The translations under genes and the position numbers were made by a program. Of a stretch of DNA of 23,336 nt, positions 1 through 7,682 are shown piece after piece. The notes beneath the pieces were generated by a model that had not been told where the DNA came from, ran no database searches, and saw only the letters and a program-made list of their open reading frames with translations. Each line of letters starts with the position of its first letter. Position 1 is the stretch's first letter. This DNA is from CAWULT01 sp963923455 (GTDB lineage: Bacteria; Acidobacteriota; Vicinamibacteria; Vicinamibacterales; UBA2999): positions 1-23,336 of the forward strand of contig CAWULT010000074.1 of NCBI GenBank assembly GCA_963923455.1, in the 5' to 3' direction.

Positions 1-40
1 CTCTACGTCTCGTGGGCTCGGAGATGTGTATAAGAGACAG
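1..40. other. Illumina Nextera adapter (sequencing artefact)
   Basis: Bases 7-40 match the Nextera read-2 transposase adapter without mismatch, and bases 22-40 are the 19-base Tn5 mosaic end. Bases 1-6 (CTCTAC) agree with the last six bases of an i7 index primer, probably the N712 type (from memory). This is library sequence, not genome. Real sequence begins at 41. A minus-strand open frame at 3..221 ends in the peptide SYTHLRAHET, which is the adapter in translation and should not be annotated. Confidence 0.98.
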
Positions 41-400
41 GTCCTGAAGCGTGCGCCTGTCTGGTGCGCCCCTCTTGTAGTCGCTGTAGAGATTGATGCG
101 CAGCCCGCGGGCGCCTCGCCTTGACCAGTCGTCGAGCGCGGACGGCGCAATGGCCGCCGGGTCCACGACGACGACGCCGCGTCCGTGGCCATCGAGGGCG
201 TCGAGCGTGTCGAGGAGGCACGAGTTGTCCGTGCCGTGGACGCTCGCCTGGACGATGACGAAGCGCGTGATGCCGAACGGCGCTCCGTGTGCGCGCAGGT
301 CGTTGAGCGGCGCGAGGCCACCCGTGTAGGAGCGGGTCGGGAGCTGCGGATAACGTTCACGCGGCCCGAAGACGTGGACGTGGCAGTCGCAGGCCGTCAC
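41..400 (-). CDS. LigI-like amidohydrolase (PF04909), 3' end missing
   Basis: This is the first 120 codons of a metal-dependent amidohydrolase; the rest is cut off by the adapter at base 40. Reading from GTG at 400, the protein opens with DCHVHVFGPRERYP, the N-terminal HxH metal motif as written in 2-pyrone-4,6-dicarboxylate hydrolase (LigI) and related lactonases of the TIM-barrel amidohydrolase-2 family. FVIVQAS near residue 47 and GARGLRINLYSD near residue 97 also fit that family. The GTG overlaps the stop codon of the upstream dehydrogenase (GTGA, 397-400), so the two are almost certainly co-translated. Family members open lactone rings in lignin-aromatic (protocatechuate 4,5-cleavage) or sugar-acid pathways. 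The exact substrate cannot be told from this fragment. It is probably cytoplasmic, since no signal peptide is seen. Confidence 0.85.
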
Positions 401-1479
401 GGGCGGGCGTCGAACGATGTGGCGATCTGATGAATCAGCAACGCCGTGAACGCGCGCGTACCGGCCGAACCGCCGAGGTCGACAGTGCGCGTGTCAGGAG
501 ACGCGAGCATGACGTCGACGGCGTCGCTGATGACCCGTGCGGCCCTCGCAAGGCTGTCGCGCCGGTGCCGGCGCGACAGCCAGTCAAGCAGCAGCGCCGC
601 CGAGAGGATGAGCGACACGGGGTTGGCCCGGTCGGTGCCGGCCAGCTGTGGCGCCGAGCCGTGCGCCGCCTGCGCCATGCAGTGGTTGTCGCCGGCGTTG
701 ATCGACGCGCCGAGCCCCAGCCCACCCGCAAGCTCCGCGGCCTCGTCCGACAGGATGTCGCCGAACATGTTCGTTGCAACGATCACGTCGTAGCGCGATG
801 GCTCTCTGATGAGCAGGGCGGTCATCGAGTCGACGAGCTGCTCGTCGTAGGCGACATCCTTGTACTGTTCGGCAATCTTCCGGGACTCGCTCAGGAACAG
901 GCCGTCCGACATCCGCAGGACGTTCTGCTTGTGGACGGCGGTGACGCGCTTCCGCCGCGTGCGTGCCAGCTCGAACGCCGCCTTGACCACGCGCGCCGAG
1001 CCCTTCGCGGTGATCTTCCTGAACGCGAGCGCGACGTCCGGCGTCGGCATGAACTCGCCGCCGCCGTCGAACATGTTGCGGTCGGCGTAGAAGCCCTCGG
1101 TGTTCTCGCGGACGATGACGAGATCCATCGGCGTGCGGCCGTAGTGGGGCAGGCCGTCGCGGGAGCGGCTCGGCCGGATGTTGGCGTAGAGATCGAGCGC
1201 GATCCGGATCGCGGCCGAGGGATTGATCCCGCCTTCGTCCGCCGGCGGATACGTCGCGTGGGACACGGGACCGAGCACGATGCCGTCGGCGTCGCGGCAG
1301 GAACCGAGGACCGAGGTCGGTAGCGTCGTGCCGTGGGTGTCGAGGCTCTCGAGGCCGATGGTGTGCGTCGTGAATGTCAGACCGAGCGACAGCCGCGTGT
1401 TGACGGCCCTGAGGACGTCGACCGTGGCGGCGGTGATTTCCGGACCGATCCCATCCCCGGGAAGGATGTCGAGGCGCAT
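397..1479 (-). CDS. isocitrate/isopropylmalate-family dehydrogenase
   Basis: This 360-residue, full-length NAD(P)-dependent beta-decarboxylating dehydrogenase acts on a 2-hydroxy (R)-malate-type acid. It opens with LPGDGIGPE (residues 6-14). The substrate loop is RENTEGFYADR (124-134), the isocitrate/homoisocitrate/tartrate form rather than the RExTGGxYFG of 3-isopropylmalate dehydrogenase. VHKQNVLR (182-189) carries the catalytic Lys184, VDSM (216-219) has a metal-site Asp217, and the family signature NMFGDILSDEAAELAGG covers residues 237-253 with Asp241 and Asp245. It overlaps and is translationally coupled to the LigI-like amidohydrolase, which argues for a catabolic role on a dicarboxylic or hydroxy acid rather than leucine synthesis. 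The ATG at 1479 has no strong ribosome site. LeuB or tartrate dehydrogenase remain possible; the family is sure, the substrate is not. Confidence 0.9.
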   Translation of the reverse strand: MRLDILPGDGIGPEITAATVDVLRAVNTRLSLGLTFTTHTIGLESLDTHGTTLPTSVLGSCRDADGIVLGPVSHATYPPADEGGINPSAAIRIALDLYANIRPSRSRDGLPHYGRTPMDLVIVRENTEGFYADRNMFDGGGEFMPTPDVALAFRKITAKGSARVVKAAFELARTRRKRVTAVHKQNVLRMSDGLFLSESRKIAEQYKDVAYDEQLVDSMTALLIREPSRYDVIVATNMFGDILSDEAAELAGGLGLGASINAGDNHCMAQAAHGSAPQLAGTDRANPVSLILSAALLLDWLSRRHRRDSLARAARVISDAVDVMLASPDTRTVDLGGSAGTRAFTALLIHQIATSFDARP

Positions 1480-1613
1480 GTGCAGATGTTAGCCCGGCGC
1501 GGTCTTCACCGGACGTGAGTGGCCCGTGTCGCCTTTGCCCCCAACTTGACGGCGGCCGAGTTCTCGGGCGCTAATACCGCGGCTCGTTCAGCCATAGGAA
1601 TGGGAGACCTCTA

Positions 1614-2423
1614 ATGGTGGCTCGGCTGGTCGCGTTCGTGTTCCTGTGGCTCGCGCTGCCGTCTGGGGTGGGGGCGCAGTGGATCCAGTATCCCGACCCC
1701 GGCGCGCCGAGGCTGGCCGACGGCAGCGTGAATCGCGCGGCACCCGCGCCTCGAATGCCCGACGGCAAGCCTGATTTCTCCGGTGTGTGGCAGGTGGCGA
1801 CGCTGCTTCCGTGCGACGACGTGCGCCGCATGTGCACGGACCTTCCGATCAGCCTCCAGTTCACGAACATCGGTGCGGGCGTGCCTGGTGGGTTGCCCTA
1901 TCAACAGTGGGCCAAGGACCGGATGGCGAGCCGTGGCCCGGCCGACGACCCCTACGTGCGCTGCATCACGCCCGGGGGGCCGCGGATGATCCTGCTGCCG
2001 ACGATGAAGAAGTTCGTGCAGACGCCGCGCGTGCTGATGGTGCTGAGCGAATACAACACGCACTACCGCCAGGTGTTTCTCGACGCGCGCCCGCTGCCGC
2101 AGGACCCGAACCCGACCTGGAACGGCTATTCGAGCGGACGCTGGGACGCCGACACGCTGGTGGTGACGAGCAACGGCTATCGCGACGACCAGTGGCTCGA
2201 CACCGCCGGGAGCCCGCTCACGAGCGCCGCCCGTGTCACGGAGCGGTTTCGCCGTCGGGACTATGGCCACCTTCAAGTGGAGGTCACCGTCGACGACGCG
2301 GTCGCCTACACGCGGCCCTGGACGGTGAGTATCGACCTCGCGCTCGTGCCCGACACCGACCTCCTCGATGCGAACTGCTGGGAGAACGAGAGGGACGTTC
2401 CGCACCTGCTGAATGCGAAGTAG
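1614..2423 (+). CDS. secreted acidobacterial-type protein, GRWDxDTxVV family (copy 1)
   Basis: This 269-residue protein has a Sec signal peptide (hydrophobic residues 3-19, cleavage near GVGA-Q22). The mature end begins QWIQYPDPGAPRL, then DGKPDFSGVW (50-59), RQVFLDARPLP (152-162), SGRWDADTLVV (174-184), DDQWLDTAG (191-199) and TERFRRRDYGH (209-219). It is a full-length paralogue of the protein encoded at 16623-17423 and shares the GRWD block with the DUF6152 fusion at 3467-4594. Cys67, Cys74, Cys117 and Cys255 could form disulfides outside the cytoplasm. ATG 1614 is preceded by GGGAG at 1602-1606 with seven-base spacing, so the start is firm. I recognise the family only as a secreted protein common in Acidobacteriota. 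No catalytic motif is evident and no function is assigned. It stands alone, divergent from the dehydrogenase at 1479. Confidence 0.88.
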   Translation: MVARLVAFVFLWLALPSGVGAQWIQYPDPGAPRLADGSVNRAAPAPRMPDGKPDFSGVWQVATLLPCDDVRRMCTDLPISLQFTNIGAGVPGGLPYQQWAKDRMASRGPADDPYVRCITPGGPRMILLPTMKKFVQTPRVLMVLSEYNTHYRQVFLDARPLPQDPNPTWNGYSSGRWDADTLVVTSNGYRDDQWLDTAGSPLTSAARVTERFRRRDYGHLQVEVTVDDAVAYTRPWTVSIDLALVPDTDLLDANCWENERDVPHLLNAK

Positions 2424-2491
2424 CTGACGTCGAAGCCAAAGTCTCCCGACCCTGCCAGGAGCGTCGTTATCCGACCTCCGTCCCCAGCCGC

Positions 2492-3220
2492 CTACGGCGT
2501 ACGCACGGCACCGTGCTCGTGGGCCGCGTTCCCGGGGCCCGGCGACCGGACGCCCACGACGAGCAGCCACAGGCACGTGCCGATCTCTCCGACCGACGCC
2601 GGCAGGGTCACGAAGCGCGGGATCGCGCTGTCGGCGTAGGCGGGAGCCAGCAGGTCGCCGAACACGTCGACGGTGTAGCCGAGGCCTCCGAGGACCAGGA
2701 GCCCGCCCAGCACTCTGGGCAGGAGGCCGGACTTCAAAGTCAGGTATCCGAACGGCAGCAGCCACAGGCCCCAGAACAGGCCGGCGATGGACAGCCCGTT
2801 GCGGTACGCACCAAGTGCCACCAGGAACTCGGCCTGAAGCCGGTCCGGTGTCAGCACCGCGGCATACCGGGGGTCCGCCACGAGCGAGAGCGCGTCGAGC
2901 CTTCCCGACAGGCTGACCAGGGCCACGGGCACGCTCGCGCCCACCAGCGCGACCATGGCCGCGGCCGCTGCCGGTCCTGCGGGTCGCAGCAACGGGTACA
3001 GCGCCAGCGGCAGCAGCAGGAAGCTCACCTGCATCACCAGGAATGCGGCGATACCCATGCGGAAGAGCGGTTCGGACGCCCGGATGTTGTCGAGCGCCGC
3101 GGCCGGATCGCCCGCGACCGGAATCCGTGACGGCACGTAGGCCAGCGCGAAGATGCCCGTCAGCACCACGACGAGGTATAGAACCCCCGCGAGCCGTCCG
3201 GAACGATGGTCAACGCGCAT
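2492..3220 (-). CDS. DUF4386 family membrane protein
   Basis: This 242-residue polytopic inner-membrane protein has about six hydrophobic segments (roughly residues 10-30, 55-80, 84-105, 142-162, 166-190 and 217-232). The N-terminal RSGRLAGVLYLVVVLTGIFA, the loop with ASEPLFRMGIAAFL (48-61) and the central AEFLVALGAYRNGLSIAGLFWGLWLLPFGYL region match the DUF4386 family, whose role is unknown. The start at 3220 is chosen because AGGGGGAG lies directly upstream (3227-3234). A much longer reading frame continues further upstream but crosses the divergent gene and lacks coding character there. It is transcribed alone, convergent with the secreted gene ending at 2423 and divergent from the DUF6152 gene at 3467. 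Confidence 0.9.
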   Translation of the reverse strand: MRVDHRSGRLAGVLYLVVVLTGIFALAYVPSRIPVAGDPAAALDNIRASEPLFRMGIAAFLVMQVSFLLLPLALYPLLRPAGPAAAAAMVALVGASVPVALVSLSGRLDALSLVADPRYAAVLTPDRLQAEFLVALGAYRNGLSIAGLFWGLWLLPFGYLTLKSGLLPRVLGGLLVLGGLGYTVDVFGDLLAPAYADSAIPRFVTLPASVGEIGTCLWLLVVGVRSPGPGNAAHEHGAVRTP

Positions 3221-3466
3221 CTTGTCTCCCCCTGTCTGCTGTCGCGGAGCCCGGCGACAGGCCGCCGCCCCTGTCACAGACGTAACCGTCGTCGTCGGAG
3301 TTCGGGGTTCTGTTGCCGGGAGCTCCGGAACGGGGCAGGAGTAGACTACGGTCGTGTCTGCGTCCCTTCGCGCGCGCGAGCGGTTCCGCACCACGCTCGA
3401 TTCCGGGGCCGACCCCGCGCGCACATTTCGCGCGGCCGCACCGGTCGGAAACGTAGAGGGACAACG

Positions 3467-4594
3467 ATGACACGACTGACGATCGCGCCGCTCGCCGCCG
3501 CGCTGCTCGTGTTGCCGGGCCTCGTGGCACGCGCCGACGCACACCACGGCGCAGGCCGCTACGACACGCGGCAGAACGTGACGCTGCAGGGCCGGGTGAC
3601 ACGGGTCGACTTCGTGAACCCGCACACCTACATCTACTTCGACGTCGTCGGCGCCGATGCCAAGGTCGTCGCGATGAAGTGCGAGACGCGGTCGGCCACG
3701 ACGCTGCGGCGCTCGGGCTGGTCGCCGGAGATGTTCAAGCCGGGCACGCCTATCACCGTGATGGGCCACCCCCACCGCGACGATCCCTCGGCCTGCACCG
3801 TCGAGACGATCACGCTCGGTCAGACGAAGCCGCTGGAGCGCTATCAGCAGTTGAGCCGCAACAAGGCCGGCGACCGTTCGAGGCGACCGTTCCGGTTGCC
3901 GAACGGGAAACCGAATCTCGCCGGCGAATGGGCGCAGGAGCAGCACGTCCTGGCCGCGCCGCCCGGCGGACGCGTCCGGCTGGTGCCGATCAGCCAGGCC
4001 GACGCGATCAAGGCCGGCAAGATCCCGGCGCCGGAGGGCCCTGCCGGCTGGTTCCCGCCGCCGGTGACGTTGACCGCGGCCGGACGGGCGGCGCAAGAGG
4101 CGCTGCGCAAGCGCTCGACGTCGGAGGACCCCCGGCTGACCTGCCAGATCACGAGCATCCTGTTCGACTGGGTCTTCGACGGCGCCATCAACCGCATCAC
4201 GCAGAGCGCGAACGCCATCAAGATGGAGTACGGCGCTGGCCTCACCCGCACCGTGCACCTGAACCTGAGCACGCACCCGGCGAACGTGGCGCCGAGCCGT
4301 GGCGGTCATTCGATCGGCCGCTGGGATGGCGATACGCTCGTCGTGGACACCGTTGGCTTCCTGCCCGGCAGCGTGGCGGGTACGCTGCCGCACAGCGACA
4401 AGCTGCACGTCGTCGAGCGCTTCACGTTGAATCCGGCCACGCTCGAGCTCACGCGCGCCATCGTGGTGGAGGATCCCGTGTACTTCGCGGACAAGTACGA
4501 GGACGCTGACAGCGTCCTGCCAGCGGACGCGCCCTTCAGGGTCGAGGCTTGCAGGGAGCTCGCGCCCGAGTATCAGCAGTCCGGACGGAAGTGA
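3467..4594 (+). CDS. DUF6152 protein fused to a GRWD-type C-terminal domain
   Basis: This 375-residue exported protein has a signal peptide ending near ARADA-HHGAGRYD (residues 21-33). Residues 26-120 match the DUF6152 pattern: HHGAGRYDTRQNVTLQGRVT, FVNPHTYIYFDV (49-60), then a beta-rich part with MGHPHRDDPSACTVETI. Residues 143-375 hold a second module starting LPNGKPNLAGEW and containing GRWDGDTLVVDTVGF (284-298) and VVERFTL (315-321). These echo the DGKPDxSGVW and GRWDxDTxVV blocks of the secreted proteins at 1614 and 16623. The start is ATG 3467 with AGAGGG six bases upstream; the in-frame sequence before it is not coding-like. The gene lies 10 bases before the PQQ dehydrogenase and is probably co-transcribed with it. 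The histidines near the mature N-terminus could bind metal, but no function is established for either module. Confidence 0.88.
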   Translation: MTRLTIAPLAAALLVLPGLVARADAHHGAGRYDTRQNVTLQGRVTRVDFVNPHTYIYFDVVGADAKVVAMKCETRSATTLRRSGWSPEMFKPGTPITVMGHPHRDDPSACTVETITLGQTKPLERYQQLSRNKAGDRSRRPFRLPNGKPNLAGEWAQEQHVLAAPPGGRVRLVPISQADAIKAGKIPAPEGPAGWFPPPVTLTAAGRAAQEALRKRSTSEDPRLTCQITSILFDWVFDGAINRITQSANAIKMEYGAGLTRTVHLNLSTHPANVAPSRGGHSIGRWDGDTLVVDTVGFLPGSVAGTLPHSDKLHVVERFTLNPATLELTRAIVVEDPVYFADKYEDADSVLPADAPFRVEACRELAPEYQQSGRK

Positions 4595-4604
4595 GGGGCG
4601 CCAC

Positions 4605-6359
4605 ATGTCCCGGCTTCCGCTGATGCGACGGACCCTGGCCCTCCTGTGTGCGGCCCTGACGGTCATGGGCACCTGGGCGCTGCGGGCCCAGGTCCGCGAG
4701 CGGTCGTTGACGCCGGTCAGTGACGAGATGCTGATGAAGCCCAATCCCGGGGATTGGCTCATGTGGCGGCGTACGCAGGACGGCCAGGGCTTCAGCCCGC
4801 TCACCCAGATCGATCGAAGCAACGTCGGCCAGCTGCGGCTGGCCTGGTCCCGCGCCATGGCGAGCGGGCGCGGCGAGGCCACGCCCCTCGTCTATGACGG
4901 CGTGATGTACCTCCCGAACCCGAGCGATCTCATCCAGGCGTTCGACGCCGGTACCGGCGAACTCAAGTGGGAGCACCGCCGGCCGCAGCCTCCCGACCTC
5001 CGGCGCTCGAACGACGGTAACCGCACCATTGCGATCTACGGCACCAATATCATCGACGCCACGTCCGACAACCAGATCGCCGCCATCGATGCACGCACCG
5101 GTGCGCTCGTCTGGCAGACGCCGGTGCTGGAGCCGACGCGCCGGGCGACGGCGACTGGTGGGCCCCTCATTGCCAACGGCAAGGTCATCGCAGGTCGCGG
5201 CTGCCAGCCAGACGCCGGTCCGGGCGGCTGCATCATCACCGCGCACGATGCGGTGACGGGCAAGGAGGTATGGCGCACCCGCACCATCGCCCTGCCGGGC
5301 GAGCCGGGTGGCGAGACCTGGGGCGACGTGCCCGCAGACCTGCGCGTGCACGTCGGCACATGGATGGTGCCGAGCTACGACCCGGAGACGAACCTGATCT
5401 TCGTGGGCACGTCGGTGACGAGCCCGGCACCCAAGTTCATCCTGGCTGGCAACGAGCGGCAGTACCTGTACCACAACTCGACGCTCGCGCTCGACGCCGA
5501 CACCGGCCGCATCGTGTGGTACTTCCAGCACCTGGTGGACCACTGGGACCTCGACCATCCCTTCGAGCGCGTGCTGGTCGAGACGGCCGTTCGACCGGAT
5601 CCGCGTGAAGTGCCGTGGGTGAATCCGCGCCTGCGCGCCGGCGAGCGCCGGAAGGTGATCACGGGCATTCCCGGCAAGACCGGCATCGTGTACACGCTGG
5701 ATCGGAAGACGGGGGAGTTTCTGTGGGCGCGGCCCACGTCGCCCCAAAACGTCGTCTCGCGCATCGACGGCGCCACCGGGAAGGTGACCGTCAACGAGGA
5801 GGCGCTGTTCACCGGGGTGGGGCAGGAACGGCTCGTGTGCCCGGGCATGGAGGGCGGAAAGAACTTCCAGGCCGGGGCGTTCAGCCCGCAGACCAACACC
5901 ATGTACTACGGCCTGCAGAACCTGTGCATGTCGGCCACTGCCGCCATCGACAAGCCCGACCCGACCAACCTCTACGGCCTGAGCGTCAAGCCGGTCATCG
6001 CGCCCGGCAAGACCAACGTCGGCAGCATCTGGGCCGTGTCCGCCGAGACGGGGCGCGCGCTCTGGACCGTCGAGCAGCGGGCCGCCGTGCTCTCGCTCGT
6101 GGCCACCGCCGGAGGCCTCGTCTTCGCGGGCGACAGCAACGGGCACTTCAAGGCGCTCGACGACCGTACCGGCCGCGTGTTGTGGGACACGAACCTGGGC
6201 GCACCGGTCACCGGGTATCCGGTCGTGTTCTCGGCCGGAGGCAAGGAGTACGTTGCCGTCAGCACGGGCGTGTCGAACGTCTCCACCAGGGCCAACGAAC
6301 TGACGCCGGAATTGAAGCCCGGGACGGGCAGCAGCCTGTTCGTGTTCGCCCTGCCGTGA
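4605..6359 (+). CDS. PQQ-dependent dehydrogenase (quinoprotein beta-propeller)
   Basis: This 584-residue exported quinoprotein probably oxidises an alcohol, sugar or aldehyde in the periplasm using pyrroloquinoline quinone. A signal peptide covers residues 1-29 (cleavage near LRA-Q). Repeated propeller docking motifs of the form A-x-D-x-x-T-G-x-x-x-W occur near residues 112, 161, 214, 297, 365, 480 and 519, as in methanol/glucose-type dehydrogenases. DHWDLDHP (312-319) occupies the position of the catalytic-Asp motif (Asp315 by analogy). There is no CXXCH, so no fused cytochrome c, and no adjacent Cys-Cys pair, so it is not a classic methanol dehydrogenase. Electrons would go to a separate cytochrome or to ubiquinone. 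The ribosome site GAGGGG lies at 4593-4598. It forms an operon with the DUF6152 gene upstream. The substrate is unknown. Confidence 0.93.
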   Translation: MSRLPLMRRTLALLCAALTVMGTWALRAQVRERSLTPVSDEMLMKPNPGDWLMWRRTQDGQGFSPLTQIDRSNVGQLRLAWSRAMASGRGEATPLVYDGVMYLPNPSDLIQAFDAGTGELKWEHRRPQPPDLRRSNDGNRTIAIYGTNIIDATSDNQIAAIDARTGALVWQTPVLEPTRRATATGGPLIANGKVIAGRGCQPDAGPGGCIITAHDAVTGKEVWRTRTIALPGEPGGETWGDVPADLRVHVGTWMVPSYDPETNLIFVGTSVTSPAPKFILAGNERQYLYHNSTLALDADTGRIVWYFQHLVDHWDLDHPFERVLVETAVRPDPREVPWVNPRLRAGERRKVITGIPGKTGIVYTLDRKTGEFLWARPTSPQNVVSRIDGATGKVTVNEEALFTGVGQERLVCPGMEGGKNFQAGAFSPQTNTMYYGLQNLCMSATAAIDKPDPTNLYGLSVKPVIAPGKTNVGSIWAVSAETGRALWTVEQRAAVLSLVATAGGLVFAGDSNGHFKALDDRTGRVLWDTNLGAPVTGYPVVFSAGGKEYVAVSTGVSNVSTRANELTPELKPGTGSSLFVFALP

Positions 6360-6366
6360 CAGGCGT

Positions 6367-6386
6367 CGCCGCCCTACTTGGCGGCG
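6367..6386. terminator. GC hairpin between convergent genes, possible bidirectional terminator
   Basis: CGCCGCC (6367-6373) pairs perfectly with GGCGGCG (6380-6386) around a six-base loop. It sits in the 14-base gap between the PQQ dehydrogenase stop (6359) and the opposing amidohydrolase stop (6374-6376, within the loop). There is no T-run, so it is not a textbook intrinsic terminator; the position is the main argument. Confidence 0.3.
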
Positions 6387-7630
6387 CGCTTGTCCACCAG
6401 GACCTGGCCGCCCTTGATGGTGACCTTGACGTTCAGGAAGTCCCAGAAGCCATTCTGCGGCGTTCCACCCAGCGGATTGCCGCCGAGCAGCACGATGTCG
6501 GCGAGCTTGCCCGCCTCGAGCGTTCCGAGGTCTTTGCTCATGTTGACCCACGACGCGCTGTTGGGCCCGAGCACCTTGACGAGGTCGAGGGGCGAGAACA
6601 TCAGGCCCAGCACGCGGAGTTCCTGATTGAGCCCCCAGGCCGGCAGATAGCCCGTGTCCGTGCAGTAGCCGTACACGACGCCGTTGTCGAACAGCGTGCG
6701 CCCGTTCACAGGCTTGTATCCGGCCTCCCGGCCCCGCCCTTCACCGTCCAGAATCGCGTCCGGCCACTTCCCGCCGTCACGGAACGTCGGCACGTTGTCC
6801 TTGTTGAACACGCTGAACACGGGCGCGCCGAACCCCGTGCAGGACGACACCTGCGTGCCGGCGGCCTTCACCGCCTGCGCGTCGGCGTCGGACATCCACT
6901 GGAAGTGCGGCGTGTGCACCAGCTTCGGGACGCCGATCTTGACGGCGGCGTTCATGGCCACCACGCTCGCCGCGTGGATGGCGACGTCCACGCCCACCTT
7001 CTTCCCCTCGTCGATGGCCGCGGCGAGCGCTTCCAGCTGTTTCGCATCGGGCTTGAAGGAGTTGACGTTCACCTCGCCGGTGAAGTGGATGTCGGCCGCC
7101 GCCAGCTTGCGGATCACCTCACGGGCAGCCTCGGGCGTCGTGTTCGGGCCGATCTGCAGCGGCCCAGAGGGGATGATGCGCGGTCCCTTCATCTGGCCGC
7201 CGTCGATGGCCTTCTTGAGCGCCACCACGGGTTCGGCGGCGCCGCCGGCCGACATCAAGGTGGTGTAGCCGGCCTCCAGGAACTCCTGCATGCGCGCAGG
7301 CGCGTCGTTCTTGAGCCACGCGTCGGCGCCGTCGCCACCGCGGCCGCCACGGCCGCCGCCCTGCACGATGTGACGGTGGGCGTCGATGTAGCCGGGGACG
7401 GCAGTCAACCCCCGGCCGTCGAGCGTGCGCACCCCGGGGGCCGGAGTGTTGCCGGCCGACGCCGACACGATGCGCCCGCCGCGGATCAGGATCGTGCCCT
7501 GCTCGACGACCTGGCCAGTGCCGACGATGATGCGGACGTTGCGAATGGCGAGATCCTGCGCGGCGGCGCTGGACGCGCTGGCCAGCGCGAACGCGACGGC
7601 CAGCGCAACGAGGCGTTGACGGGTGTGCAT
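6374..7630 (-). CDS. exported amidohydrolase, imidazolonepropionase-like
   Basis: This 418-residue metal-dependent hydrolase of the amidohydrolase-1 (imidazolonepropionase/prolidase-like) group is secreted through a signal peptide (residues 1-25, cleavage near SAAA-Q25). After the N-terminal beta-sandwich start (LAIRNVRIIVGTG) come the metal ligands HxH in DAHRH (His85, His87), His219 in AIHAAS, His239 in LVHTPHF and Asp325 in YCTDTG. The C-terminal signature GTLEAGKLADIVLLGGNPL covers residues 369-387. A glycine/arginine-rich insert (GGGRGGRGGDG, 91-101) directly follows HxH. ATG 7630 has only a weak ribosome site, consistent with coupling to the VOC gene 52 bases upstream. The substrate is unknown; family members cleave cyclic amides, dipeptides or organophosphates. 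It is convergent with the quinoprotein gene. Confidence 0.92.
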   Translation of the reverse strand: MHTRQRLVALAVAFALASASSAAAQDLAIRNVRIIVGTGQVVEQGTILIRGGRIVSASAGNTPAPGVRTLDGRGLTAVPGYIDAHRHIVQGGGRGGRGGDGADAWLKNDAPARMQEFLEAGYTTLMSAGGAAEPVVALKKAIDGGQMKGPRIIPSGPLQIGPNTTPEAAREVIRKLAAADIHFTGEVNVNSFKPDAKQLEALAAAIDEGKKVGVDVAIHAASVVAMNAAVKIGVPKLVHTPHFQWMSDADAQAVKAAGTQVSSCTGFGAPVFSVFNKDNVPTFRDGGKWPDAILDGEGRGREAGYKPVNGRTLFDNGVVYGYCTDTGYLPAWGLNQELRVLGLMFSPLDLVKVLGPNSASWVNMSKDLGTLEAGKLADIVLLGGNPLGGTPQNGFWDFLNVKVTIKGGQVLVDKRAAK

Positions 7631-7682
7631 GGCCCAGAAGTGTATCGCAGAGCCCCGGCGAGAGGTCGCCTTCGAAGCCCTC

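Noticed and set aside
3..221. Minus-strand 72-codon open frame ending SYTHLRAHET
   Set aside because: The end is translated Nextera adapter and the rest is a shadow of the LigI-like gene.
430..1323. Long plus-strand open frame opposite the dehydrogenase
   Set aside because: It is an Arg/Ala-rich shadow in high-GC DNA with no domain; the minus-strand frame has the full family signature.
3221..4882. N-terminal extension of the DUF4386 frame up to 4882
   Set aside because: The extension crosses the divergent DUF6152 gene and lacks membrane-protein character; a strong ribosome site at 3227-3234 marks the real start.
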